In this document: positions 1 to 4,461 of the stretch, piece by piece
How positions within the stretch are numbered: the first letter of the stretch is position 1
How the letters are laid out: every line of letters begins with the position of its first letter
NCBI GenBank assembly: GCA_002402755.1
Contig: DHGK01000108.1
Span: forward strand, 840 to 12,365
Direction of reading: 5' to 3'
Length of the DNA stretch: 11,526 nucleotides
Source: Planctomycetes bacterium UBA4800
GTDB lineage: Bacteria; Planctomycetota; UBA8108; UBA8890; UBA8898
Translations under genes and position numbers: made by a program
Notes under the pieces: model-generated
What the model was told of the DNA's origin: nothing
What the model saw: the letters and a program-made list of their open reading frames with translations, nothing else
The model's database searches: none

Positions 1-55
1 GCTCTCGATCCCCGAAGCCACGCAGCCGCAGGGGATACTCCCCGCGCGCCGACAA

Positions 56-64
56 TGCTATAAT
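56..64 (+). promoter_or_regulatory. Extended -10 promoter of the tRNA gene
   Basis: A perfect TATAAT lies at 59-64 and is preceded by TGC (56-58), the extended -10 pattern recognised by the main sigma factor. Transcription would start near 71, leaving a leader of about 17 nt before the tRNA at 88. No good -35 box is found 16-18 bp upstream, which fits the extended -10 compensating for it. Confidence 0.65.
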
Positions 65-87
65 CAGACCCCGGAAAGCACAACCGC

Positions 88-165
88 GCGCCAGTAGCTC
101 AGCCTGGATAGAGCATCGGATTTCTAATCCGACGGCCGGGTGTTCAAATCACCCCTGGCGCGCCA
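88..165 (+). tRNA. tRNA-Arg (anticodon UCU), CCA encoded
   Basis: The cloverleaf folds completely. The acceptor stem GCGCCAG (88-94) pairs with CTGGCGC (155-161). The D stem is GCTC/GAGC. The anticodon stem TCGGA/TCCGA closes the loop TTTCTAA, with anticodon TCT at 123-125. The T stem GGGTG/CACCC encloses TTCAAAT. The discriminator base is G162, and CCA (163-165) is genome-encoded. It decodes AGA, a rare codon in a GC-rich genome. tRNA-Arg 3' ends are common integration sites. Accessory genes start soon afterwards, but no integrase or second copy of the 3' end was found in this window. Confidence 0.97.
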
Positions 166-181
166 ACTTCAAACCTCGCGT

Positions 182-197
182 CCGCAATAGCTTGCGG
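182..197 (+). terminator. Small hairpin after the tRNA
   Basis: CCGCAA (182-187) and TTGCGG (192-197) form a perfect 6-bp stem around the loop TAGC, 17 nt after the tRNA CCA. There is no T tract behind it, so it may be a processing or pause signal rather than a true intrinsic terminator. Confidence 0.3.
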
Positions 198-236
198 CGT
201 GTCCGCATTCCGCCGCCGAAACCCGGACTACCAGCC

Positions 237-259
237 AGGGACCACATCGAGGGACCACA
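237..259. repeat. Tandem direct repeat AGGGACCACA
   Basis: AGGGACCACA occurs at 237-246 and again at 250-259, a 13-bp period. A shorter match, AGGGACC, follows at about 283. The repeats lie in the gene-poor 166-342 stretch between the tRNA and the first protein gene. Apart from the hairpin at 182-197, nothing else recognisable lies there. Short direct repeats near a tRNA can be integrase arm sites, but no integrase is present to support that. Confidence 0.4.
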
Positions 260-342
260 AGGAGCTTAAAACCGCCCGGCAGAGGGACCCCGGCGGGGCT
301 CGCGCCGAGGCGCGGGGAAAGGGTCAAAGGAGGCGGGCGCCC

Positions 343-840
343 TTACCCCAGGCGCTTCGCGACCTCCTGCGCAAGGAAGCCCGCGAGGACCCACCACCCG
401 CAGGCGAGGGCGCGGCGCATCTCGCGGGATGCCTTCTCGTCGGCTTCCGTGCGGATGGCCCCGTCGCCCGCCGTGCGGGCCCGCCGCTCCCGCTCGTCGG
501 CGTCCTTCCGCGCTTGGGTTTCCTCGTCGATTCGACTGTGGAGGACGCCACTCTCCCTCTCGAGCTCCTTCACGCGCCCCTCGAGGTCCGGCGGCACGCT
601 GGAGGCGCGGGCGTCGAACGCCTCCACCACGACCTCCGCCGCATCCGCAACGACGGTCTGGGCGCGCCCGGGGTGCCTGAGCCACCAATCGCGGAGGCGC
701 TTGCCCTCCCAAAGGAGGCCCGCCATGCCGGCGACCTGGAAGACCGCCCCCGCGACGTCGAGGCTCTTCGCGCCGAGGAGCGCCGACGCGCCGAGGAGCG
801 CCGGGGGAACAACCCAAAGCCAAGGAATCCACTTGAGCAT
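343..840 (-). CDS. Small membrane protein with a central coiled coil (unknown function)
   Basis: This 165-residue protein has no family I recognise. Residues about 4-23 and 27-44 are hydrophobic and Trp-rich, and probably form two membrane helices. Residues about 85-142 are dense in Glu, Arg, Lys, Asp and Ala with a heptad-like pattern, consistent with a coiled coil (it includes ELERE and the run DADERERRAR). Residues about 145-160 (ACGWWVLAGFLAQEVA) could form a third membrane segment. The start at 840 is supported by a TTGACG-17-TACCGT promoter whose predicted start site is only 1-2 nt upstream. No Shine-Dalgarno is seen, so the mRNA is probably leaderless. The gene is divergent to the AlbA_2 gene at 917 and shares control DNA with it, which hints at a joint role. 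A membrane effector or anchor is possible but is only inference. Confidence 0.7.
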   Translation of the reverse strand: MLKWIPWLWVVPPALLGASALLGAKSLDVAGAVFQVAGMAGLLWEGKRLRDWWLRHPGRAQTVVADAAEVVVEAFDARASSVPPDLEGRVKELERESGVLHSRIDEETQARKDADERERRARTAGDGAIRTEADEKASREMRRALACGWWVLAGFLAQEVAKRLG

Positions 841-848
841 GTCGGTTC

Positions 849-877
849 ACGGTACGCCCGAGGGAAGGGCGCGTCAA
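849..877 (-). promoter_or_regulatory. Promoter of the minus-strand membrane gene
   Basis: Read on the minus strand, TTGACG (877-872) is followed by a 17-bp spacer and TACCGT (854-849). Five of six -35 bases match the consensus, and the -10 keeps the key first two and last bases. The predicted transcript starts at about 842, almost at the ATG (840). Confidence 0.55.
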
Positions 878-884
878 GCGCTTG
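875..884. promoter_or_regulatory. Palindrome CAAGCGCTTG bridging two divergent -35 boxes
   Basis: This perfect 10-bp palindrome overlaps the inner half of the minus-strand -35 (872-877) and the first three bases of the plus-strand -35 (882-887). A repressor bound here would block both promoters at once. Its position is striking. A 10-bp palindrome could also arise by chance in GC-rich DNA, so the operator role is inference. Confidence 0.4.
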
Positions 885-910
885 CTCGGCGCGCCGCCAT
901 CCATCACAAT
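882..910 (+). promoter_or_regulatory. Promoter of the AlbA_2 gene
   Basis: TTGCTC (882-887), a 17-bp spacer and CACAAT (905-910) place the transcription start at about 917, which is the A of the ATG. The -35 keeps TTG and the -10 matches at four of six bases. This predicts a leaderless mRNA and agrees with the lack of a Shine-Dalgarno upstream of 917. Confidence 0.45.
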
Positions 911-916
911 GCCGGC

Positions 917-2095
917 ATGATAAACAAGCGCATTGACGAAATCGAGGAGCGCGACATCGACGCCCTCGTGACGGACGGGGAGCCCGAGAGCCGTACCATC
1001 GACTACAAGGGCGAGCTACCCGGCGGCAAGGACGACGACAAGAGGGAATTCCTCGCCGACGTCTCCGCGTTCGCGAACGCCTCCGGGGGCGACATCGTCT
1101 TTGGCGTGGAGGAGGGGGGAGGCGACAAGAAGGGCATACCCACCAAGGTCGTCGGGCTGAGCGGCGACATGGACGGCGCAATCCTTCGGCTCGAGAGCAT
1201 GCTCCGGAGCGGGCTCGAGCCCGTCCTTCCGGGGCTCCGAATCAGGCGCGTCGACCGCGCGGCCGGGCCCCCCGTCCTCGTCCTTCGCGTGCCGAAGAGC
1301 TGGCTCGCCCCGCACCGGGTCACGTTCAGGGGGCACGACCGCTTCTACGTGAGGACGAGCGCCGGCAAGGACAAGATGGACGTTACCGAGCTCCGCGCCG
1401 CGTTCGCCCTCTCGGAGGGCCTGCCCGAGAGGCTCCGGCGCTTCCGCCGGGAGCGCCTCGCCCTGATAGCGGCGGGCGAGACGCCGGCGCCGCTCGTGCC
1501 GGGCCCGAAGGTGGTCCTGCACGTCGTGCCGTTCGACGCGGGAAGGCATCTCGATATGACCGCCGTCGCCCGGGAGAAGGACGAGCTTGAGCCGATGAAC
1601 ACCACGTACGTGGGCTACCGTTTCAACGTCGACGGCTACTTGGCGCATGACCGGCCCAGCGGGCCCGCGAGGCCGGGCGAGAGCTACGTGCAAGTCCTCC
1701 GCTCGGGCGCGCTCGAGTACGCATGGGCACGCCTTTGCTGGGGCAAGGACCAGCGGACGATAGACCGCTTCTTCCTCGAGGGCAATGTCGTTGAGGCGCT
1801 GCGTCGTGGGGTGGAGCTCTTGCGCGGTCTCGACTTCGGGCCTCCCATCTTCGCGCTGATGACCATGTTGGGCGTGAAGGGCTTGGCGATGGGGAGAGAG
1901 AATGCATACAACGACCTGTGCGCGGAATCCGACCCCTTCGACCGCGACGACCTCCTCCTGCCCGACGTGGCCGTCCAGGACTTCGCCGACGACGCGCCGG
2001 CGGTCCTCAAGCCCGCGTTCGACACCATGTGGCAGGCGGCGGGGAAGCCGGGGTCCCCGAACTACGACAAGGATGGGACGTGGACCGTCAAGTGA
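917..2095 (+). CDS. AlbA_2 (Schlafen-type) domain protein
   Basis: This 392-residue protein carries an N-terminal AlbA_2 domain (older name: divergent AAA-4). The hallmark order is visible: GEPES (21-25), TIDYKGEL (27-34), EFLADVSAFANASGG (44-58), DIVFGV (59-64), VLVLRVPKS (120-128) and FYVR (143-146) followed by M154. In Schlafen proteins this fold forms an RNA-cleaving core. Many bacterial members have unknown activity and recur in defence islands. Residues about 175-392 show no domain I recognise. The frame stays open upstream to 449 with an ATG at 839. I chose 917 because family members begin just before this motif and a promoter ends 6 nt before it. The gene converges on the 2102-3045 operon with only 6 bp between stop codons and diverges from the coiled-coil gene at 840. 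Nuclease activity is inference. Confidence 0.85.
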   Translation: MINKRIDEIEERDIDALVTDGEPESRTIDYKGELPGGKDDDKREFLADVSAFANASGGDIVFGVEEGGGDKKGIPTKVVGLSGDMDGAILRLESMLRSGLEPVLPGLRIRRVDRAAGPPVLVLRVPKSWLAPHRVTFRGHDRFYVRTSAGKDKMDVTELRAAFALSEGLPERLRRFRRERLALIAAGETPAPLVPGPKVVLHVVPFDAGRHLDMTAVAREKDELEPMNTTYVGYRFNVDGYLAHDRPSGPARPGESYVQVLRSGALEYAWARLCWGKDQRTIDRFFLEGNVVEALRRGVELLRGLDFGPPIFALMTMLGVKGLAMGRENAYNDLCAESDPFDRDDLLLPDVAVQDFADDAPAVLKPAFDTMWQAAGKPGSPNYDKDGTWTVK

Positions 2096-2101
2096 GTTGG
2101 T

Positions 2102-2482
2102 TCAGAATCGCGCGCACTCGCGGTCGGGGTCCCGGTAGTAGCACGTGTTGTAGAAGACCTCCGCGCCCGCTATGTCAATCCGTTTCTGCCCGACGAGAAT
2201 CCTCAACTCGGATTCGAGGTTGTCCTTTGCCCTCCAGCCCAGATCGAGAAGGAAGGCGTGGATTTCGGCTATCGCCGACACGAACCCGTTGAAGCTGTCG
2301 TTGGAGACGCAGAAGTAGTAGAAGGCTCTCGCGGCGAAGAGCGTCGCGTCGTCGGTCTCGGGAGCGTCATCCCCGCAGAAATCTTGGAGCCCGTGGTTGC
2401 GCCATGTTCTGCGCAGGCTGGAATCATCTATGTAGCTGGCGCTGACGACCTTGCGGAACTCGTTTGTCAGCCTGCTCTTCAT
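2102..2482 (-). CDS. Unrecognised 126-residue partner of the Panacea protein (candidate toxin)
   Basis: No family is recognised. The protein is small, soluble-looking and acidic in parts. It has an aromatic-rich middle (AARAFYYFCV, about 50-59), a likely helical stretch with IAEIHAFLLDLGW, and four cysteines (in FCGDD, YFCVS, NTCYY and RECARF). Its ATG overlaps the stop of the upstream Panacea gene as ATGA (2479-2482), so the two are co-transcribed and translationally coupled. Panacea proteins are known to neutralise very different toxins encoded beside them, so this is the natural candidate toxin. No toxin fold can be seen, so it could equally be an accessory protein. GC is clearly lower here than in neighbouring genes, consistent with recent acquisition. 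It ends 6 bp from the convergent AlbA_2 gene. Confidence 0.8.
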   Translation of the reverse strand: MKSRLTNEFRKVVSASYIDDSSLRRTWRNHGLQDFCGDDAPETDDATLFAARAFYYFCVSNDSFNGFVSAIAEIHAFLLDLGWRAKDNLESELRILVGQKRIDIAGAEVFYNTCYYRDPDRECARF

Positions 2483-3045
2483 CGGAGGCCGAGAGCTTCC
2501 TCGAATCGGGCCTCCGCCTCCTTGACGGTCGCCTTGATGCGCTCGACTTCGTCTTCCCCGAGCCCGTCGGCGTAGATGTCCAGCTCGTCGCCGTCCTTGG
2601 CCCTTCGCCAGGACGCGCTCTTGTCGTGCGAGGCCTCCGAGACGCCGCGCGCGCTCTTCCCGGCGACCATCCCCACGGCCCGCTTGACGGCCTCCACCTC
2701 GATGGGGTCCTCCAGCCGCGGCACGCCGTCGGCCGGAGAAAGAACGAACCGAAAGGCCTCGTGCTTCCCCCTCGGGCACATCTCGATGCGGAGGAACTCC
2801 TTCGCGCGCAACGCGGCGAGGAGGTCGTCGCACCGGTCGATGCCGGGCCCCTTCGGCATCCGGACTATGGGCCACTTGGACAACGTGCCGTGCGCCCTCT
2901 CGTCGTCGAAGTAGAATCGATGCGCCCAGTAGAACGCCTTGAACAGCTTCGTCTTGCCGACGAGCGTCCCTCCCGCTTGGCGGACTATCTCAAGGATGAT
3001 TCTCTCGGCCTTGTCCTGTCCCATGTCGGGGACGCTGGGCCTCAT
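2479..3045 (-). CDS. Panacea-domain (SocA-like, DUF4065) protein, probable antitoxin
   Basis: This 188-residue protein has the Panacea pattern: a basic helix with GKTKLFKAFYWAHRFYF (30-46), then WPIVRMPKGPGI (58-69) in place of the usual GPV segment, then LLAALRAKEFLRIE. Panacea (SocA-like) domains act as antitoxins against many unrelated toxins, and some act as proteolytic adaptors. The C-terminal third (about 130-188) is charged and rich in Glu, Ala and Lys, and may bind the partner. The start at 3045 is fixed by the minus-strand Shine-Dalgarno GGGAGGT (3057-3051) 5 nt upstream. It is preferred over M8 for that reason. It is the first gene of a two-gene operon with 2102-2482 and has its own strong promoter. 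The assignment is by eye, and the family is divergent. Confidence 0.7.
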   Translation of the reverse strand: MRPSVPDMGQDKAERIILEIVRQAGGTLVGKTKLFKAFYWAHRFYFDDERAHGTLSKWPIVRMPKGPGIDRCDDLLAALRAKEFLRIEMCPRGKHEAFRFVLSPADGVPRLEDPIEVEAVKRAVGMVAGKSARGVSEASHDKSASWRRAKDGDELDIYADGLGEDEVERIKATVKEAEARFEEALGLR

Positions 3046-3070
3046 GCGGTACCTCCCGGCAATCTATCTT

Positions 3071-3112
3071 ACCCAAGTATTGGCCGCCGTTTACCGCCTG
3101 TCAACACCCAAG
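3071..3112 (-). promoter_or_regulatory. CTTGGGT direct repeats flanking the promoter (candidate operator)
   Basis: CTTGGGT on the minus strand occurs at 3112-3106, just upstream of the -35, and at 3077-3071, overlapping the -10 and the start site. The copies are 35 bp apart. Paired repeats around a core promoter are a common layout for autoregulated toxin-antitoxin operons. No direct evidence shows which protein binds. Confidence 0.35.
3076..3104 (-). promoter_or_regulatory. Strong promoter of the Panacea operon
   Basis: On the minus strand a perfect TTGACA (3104-3099) is followed by exactly 17 bp and AATACT (3081-3076), four of six matches. Transcription would begin near 3069, giving a leader of about 24 nt that contains the Shine-Dalgarno. 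Confidence 0.7.
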
Positions 3113-3163
3113 AACTCCTCGATCGTTTTTTCGTGGGCCGGTCTTTCATTTTCCCCGCCAGCC

Positions 3164-3400
3164 TCAGAGCAACAGCGTCCACCGCAGCGCCATCGTCGCG
3201 ACGACCTCGGGAGAACAGCCCTCGGGGTCGTCGATGTCGCCGCGCAGCACCCGCAGGACGTCGACGTCGACGCCCGAACGCCGCATCTCGTCGTCGCCGA
3301 GGTCGTTCGATGGCGCCCCGAGCGCGCTCTGCGCGACCGCGACCTCCCGCTCGCCGACGGCGTACACGAGGACGTCGACGACGAAATCAGGTACCGGCAT
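3164..3400 (-). CDS. Hypothetical small protein (78 residues)
   Basis: The family is not recognised. The product is rich in Val and Asp (DFVVDVLVYAV near the N-terminus, GVDVDVLRVLRGDIDD in the middle). Third codon positions are strongly G/C, as expected for a real gene here. Its ATG overlaps the stop of a preceding short reading frame on the same strand (TGA at 3389-3387), an operon-like arrangement. The plus strand is also open and GC3-rich across the same bases, so the strand call is uncertain. After its stop, a second frame stays open and could encode another tail ending near 3091. The gene may therefore be a shortened, frameshifted version of a longer one. Confidence 0.4.
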   Translation of the reverse strand: MPVPDFVVDVLVYAVGEREVAVAQSALGAPSNDLGDDEMRRSGVDVDVLRVLRGDIDDPEGCSPEVVATMALRWTLLL

Positions 3401-3512
3401 GCAGCCTCCGTATCGCCCGCGCGTGCCGCCCGAGCTCGCGGTCGGTCATCCCCGCGACGTCTCGATCGAGGGGCAGGCGCAGGTACGCCGCCTCCTCGGG
3501 CGGACCTGCCCA
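3387..3512 (-). pseudogene. Orphan C-terminal fragment of an unrecognised protein
   Basis: On the minus strand this frame encodes about 41 protein-like residues, including GPPEEAAYLRLPLDRD and GRHARAIRRLHAGT, and ends at TGA 3389-3387 inside the start of the next gene. No convincing start codon precedes it. The only ATG would leave 20 residues. Upstream of about 3512 the minus strand is antisense to a different gene fragment. It looks like the tail of a gene cut by rearrangement, though an unusual start codon cannot be excluded. Confidence 0.3.
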
Positions 3513-3734
3513 CGCCGGACGGTTTCGTGGAGATCCCGCCCGAGGTCGTCGACCGGGTCGAGGGCGAGGTCTGCAAGGTCACGATCACGCCGGAAGAGGA
3601 GCGGCCGGGCGAGCCGGAAGCCGAGGCGCTCCTGCCCGTGTCGGCCGAGGAGCGCGATCGCCCGCGCGCGGCTCTTGGCCGGAAAACGGGAGGCGACCGA
3701 GGAGAATCTCATGCTGGAGGCGCTGCGGGCGTAG
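3512..3734 (+). pseudogene. Frameshifted antitoxin-like gene remnant
   Basis: The first frame reads GFVEIPPEVVDRVEG, KVTITPEEE and EALLPVSAEERDR. The protein-like sequence then continues in another frame as ARARLLAGKREATEE and ends LMLEALRA at TAG 3732-3734. The switch falls near 3660 in an alternating CG run and needs one single-base change. The short beta-rich start, the acidic linker and the Ala/Glu-rich tail resemble small antitoxins in general, but no family can be named. No start codon or Shine-Dalgarno is visible at the 5' side, which abuts the oppositely oriented fragment at about 3512. Confidence 0.35.
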
Positions 3735-3739
3735 GACAT

Positions 3740-3771
3740 TCCACGGTCGTGGAAAAGTCCACGGTCGTGGA
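3740..3771. repeat. Two tandem near-palindromes, TCCACGGTCGTGGA
   Basis: The 14-mer TCCACGGTCGTGGA occurs twice without change, at 3740-3753 and 3758-3771, an 18-bp period. Each copy is an inverted repeat TCCACG/CGTGGA around GT. They lie between the remnant gene and the addiction-module promoter (-35 at 3805). They could be dimer binding sites for a regulator, or the two palindromes could fold as alternative RNA hairpins. No U tract follows. Confidence 0.6.
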
Positions 3772-3804
3772 CAAATCAGTAACCATCCCCGGATTTCCGA
3801 CACG

Positions 3805-3833
3805 TTGACGTGTTGTAGCCGATGGGCTACATT
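3805..3833 (+). promoter_or_regulatory. Promoter and palindromic operator of the addiction module
   Basis: TTGACG (3805-3810), 17 bp and TACATT (3828-3833) form a good sigma-70 type promoter with a start site near 3840. The perfect inverted repeat TGTAGCC (3814-3820), GATG, GGCTACA (3825-3831) fills the spacer and overlaps the -10. A bound antitoxin or toxin-antitoxin complex would shut off transcription, the usual autoregulation of such modules. Confidence 0.75.
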
Positions 3834-3839
3834 CGTGGT

Positions 3840-4130
3840 ATGATCTCGATGCGCAAGACGGATGTCTTCGCCAGGTGGCTCGATGGCCTGCGTGACATTC
3901 GCGCCAGGGCGCGCGTGCAGGTTCGCATCGAACGGCTCGCCATGGGAAACCAGGGCGATACCCGATCGGTCGGCGAAGGAGTCTTCGAATTGCGGATCGA
4001 TTACGGGCCGGGTTACCGCGTGTACTTCACGAGGCGCGGGCGCGAGATCGTCATCCTCCTGGCGGGGGGCGACAAGCGCACGCAGGCCCGGGACATCACG
4101 AAGGCCATCCGCCTGTCGCGAGGACTGTGA
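3840..4130 (+). CDS. HI1419-type RelE/HigB-like addiction toxin
   Basis: This 96-residue protein belongs to the Gp49/HigB-like branch of the RelE/ParE superfamily (putative addiction module killer protein). Visible family marks are TDVFARWLDGLRD (7-19), GDTRSVGEGVFELRIDYGPG (39-58), YRVYF (59-63) and LLAGGDKRTQARDI (73-86). RelE-fold members usually cut mRNA on the ribosome. Whether this branch does so is not certain. The in-frame ATG at 3822 lies inside the operator and upstream of the predicted transcript, so I start at 3840, where the transcript begins (leaderless). ATG 3849 is the alternative. The toxin precedes its antitoxin, 10 bp apart, the order typical of this family. It looks intact. 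Confidence 0.9.
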   Translation: MISMRKTDVFARWLDGLRDIRARARVQVRIERLAMGNQGDTRSVGEGVFELRIDYGPGYRVYFTRRGREIVILLAGGDKRTQARDITKAIRLSRGL

Positions 4131-4140
4131 GACGCGAGCG

Positions 4141-4440
4141 ATGAAAAAGACCATCACTACCCGTTACGACGTCGCCGAGCATCTCCGGACGCCGCAGGAA
4201 ATGGCGGCCTACCTGGAAGCGTGTCTCGAGGAAGCGCAGGGTGATGCCGCGCTCGTGGCCAAGGCGCTGGGGGATATCGCGCGCGCAAAAGGCATGGCGC
4301 AGGTTGCGCGCGATGCCGGGCTGTCGCGCGAGAGTCTCTACAGAGCCCTGTCCGGCGAACGCAGCCCGAGCTTCGATACCATCTTGAGGGTCGTGGCGGC
4401 GCTGGGGCTCGCGCTGCATGCCGAGGCCGTCCGCGGCTGA
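4141..4440 (+). CDS. HI1420-type antitoxin (HTH) of the addiction module
   Basis: This 99-residue protein is the usual partner of HI1419-type toxins. It opens with KTITTRYDVAEHLRTPQEMA and YLEACLEEA, the family signature. A helix-turn-helix follows at about 52-76 (MAQVARDAGLSRESLYRALS), ending GERSPSFDTILRVVAALGL. The HTH probably binds the TGTAGCC/GGCTACA operator, and the N-terminal half probably holds the toxin. The family-conserved start at 4141 has only a weak GAG upstream, so translation is likely coupled to the toxin gene ending at 4130. No defects are seen. Confidence 0.92.
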   Translation: MKKTITTRYDVAEHLRTPQEMAAYLEACLEEAQGDAALVAKALGDIARAKGMAQVARDAGLSRESLYRALSGERSPSFDTILRVVAALGLALHAEAVRG

Positions 4441-4461
4441 CGGTGGGAGAACCCGCGTCAG
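4437..4461. terminator. Hairpin shared by two converging genes
   Basis: CTGACG (4437-4442) pairs with CGTCAG (4456-4461). Inside, GGG (4445-4447) can pair with CCC (4452-4454) around AGAA. Both arms contain the stop codons of the converging genes (antitoxin TGA, peptidase TGA), which are 17 bp apart. There is no T tract, so its strength as a terminator is uncertain. Confidence 0.45.

Noticed and set aside
449..916. Upstream extension of the AlbA_2 frame, including ATG 839.
   Set aside because: The extension is antisense to the coiled-coil gene and crosses the plus-strand promoter. The family motif begins shortly after 917.
163..3800. Second copy of the tRNA 3' end as an attachment site.
   Set aside because: No repeat of the T-arm/acceptor sequence was seen downstream within the window.
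3822..3839. ATG 3822 as the toxin start.
   Set aside because: It lies within the operator and before the predicted transcription start. The family N-terminus fits 3840 or 3849.
2464..3843. A 459-codon plus-strand open frame across the Panacea gene.
   Set aside because: It is the antisense shadow of the Panacea gene, then crosses non-coding repeats and a promoter. Composition is Arg/Pro-rich with no domain.
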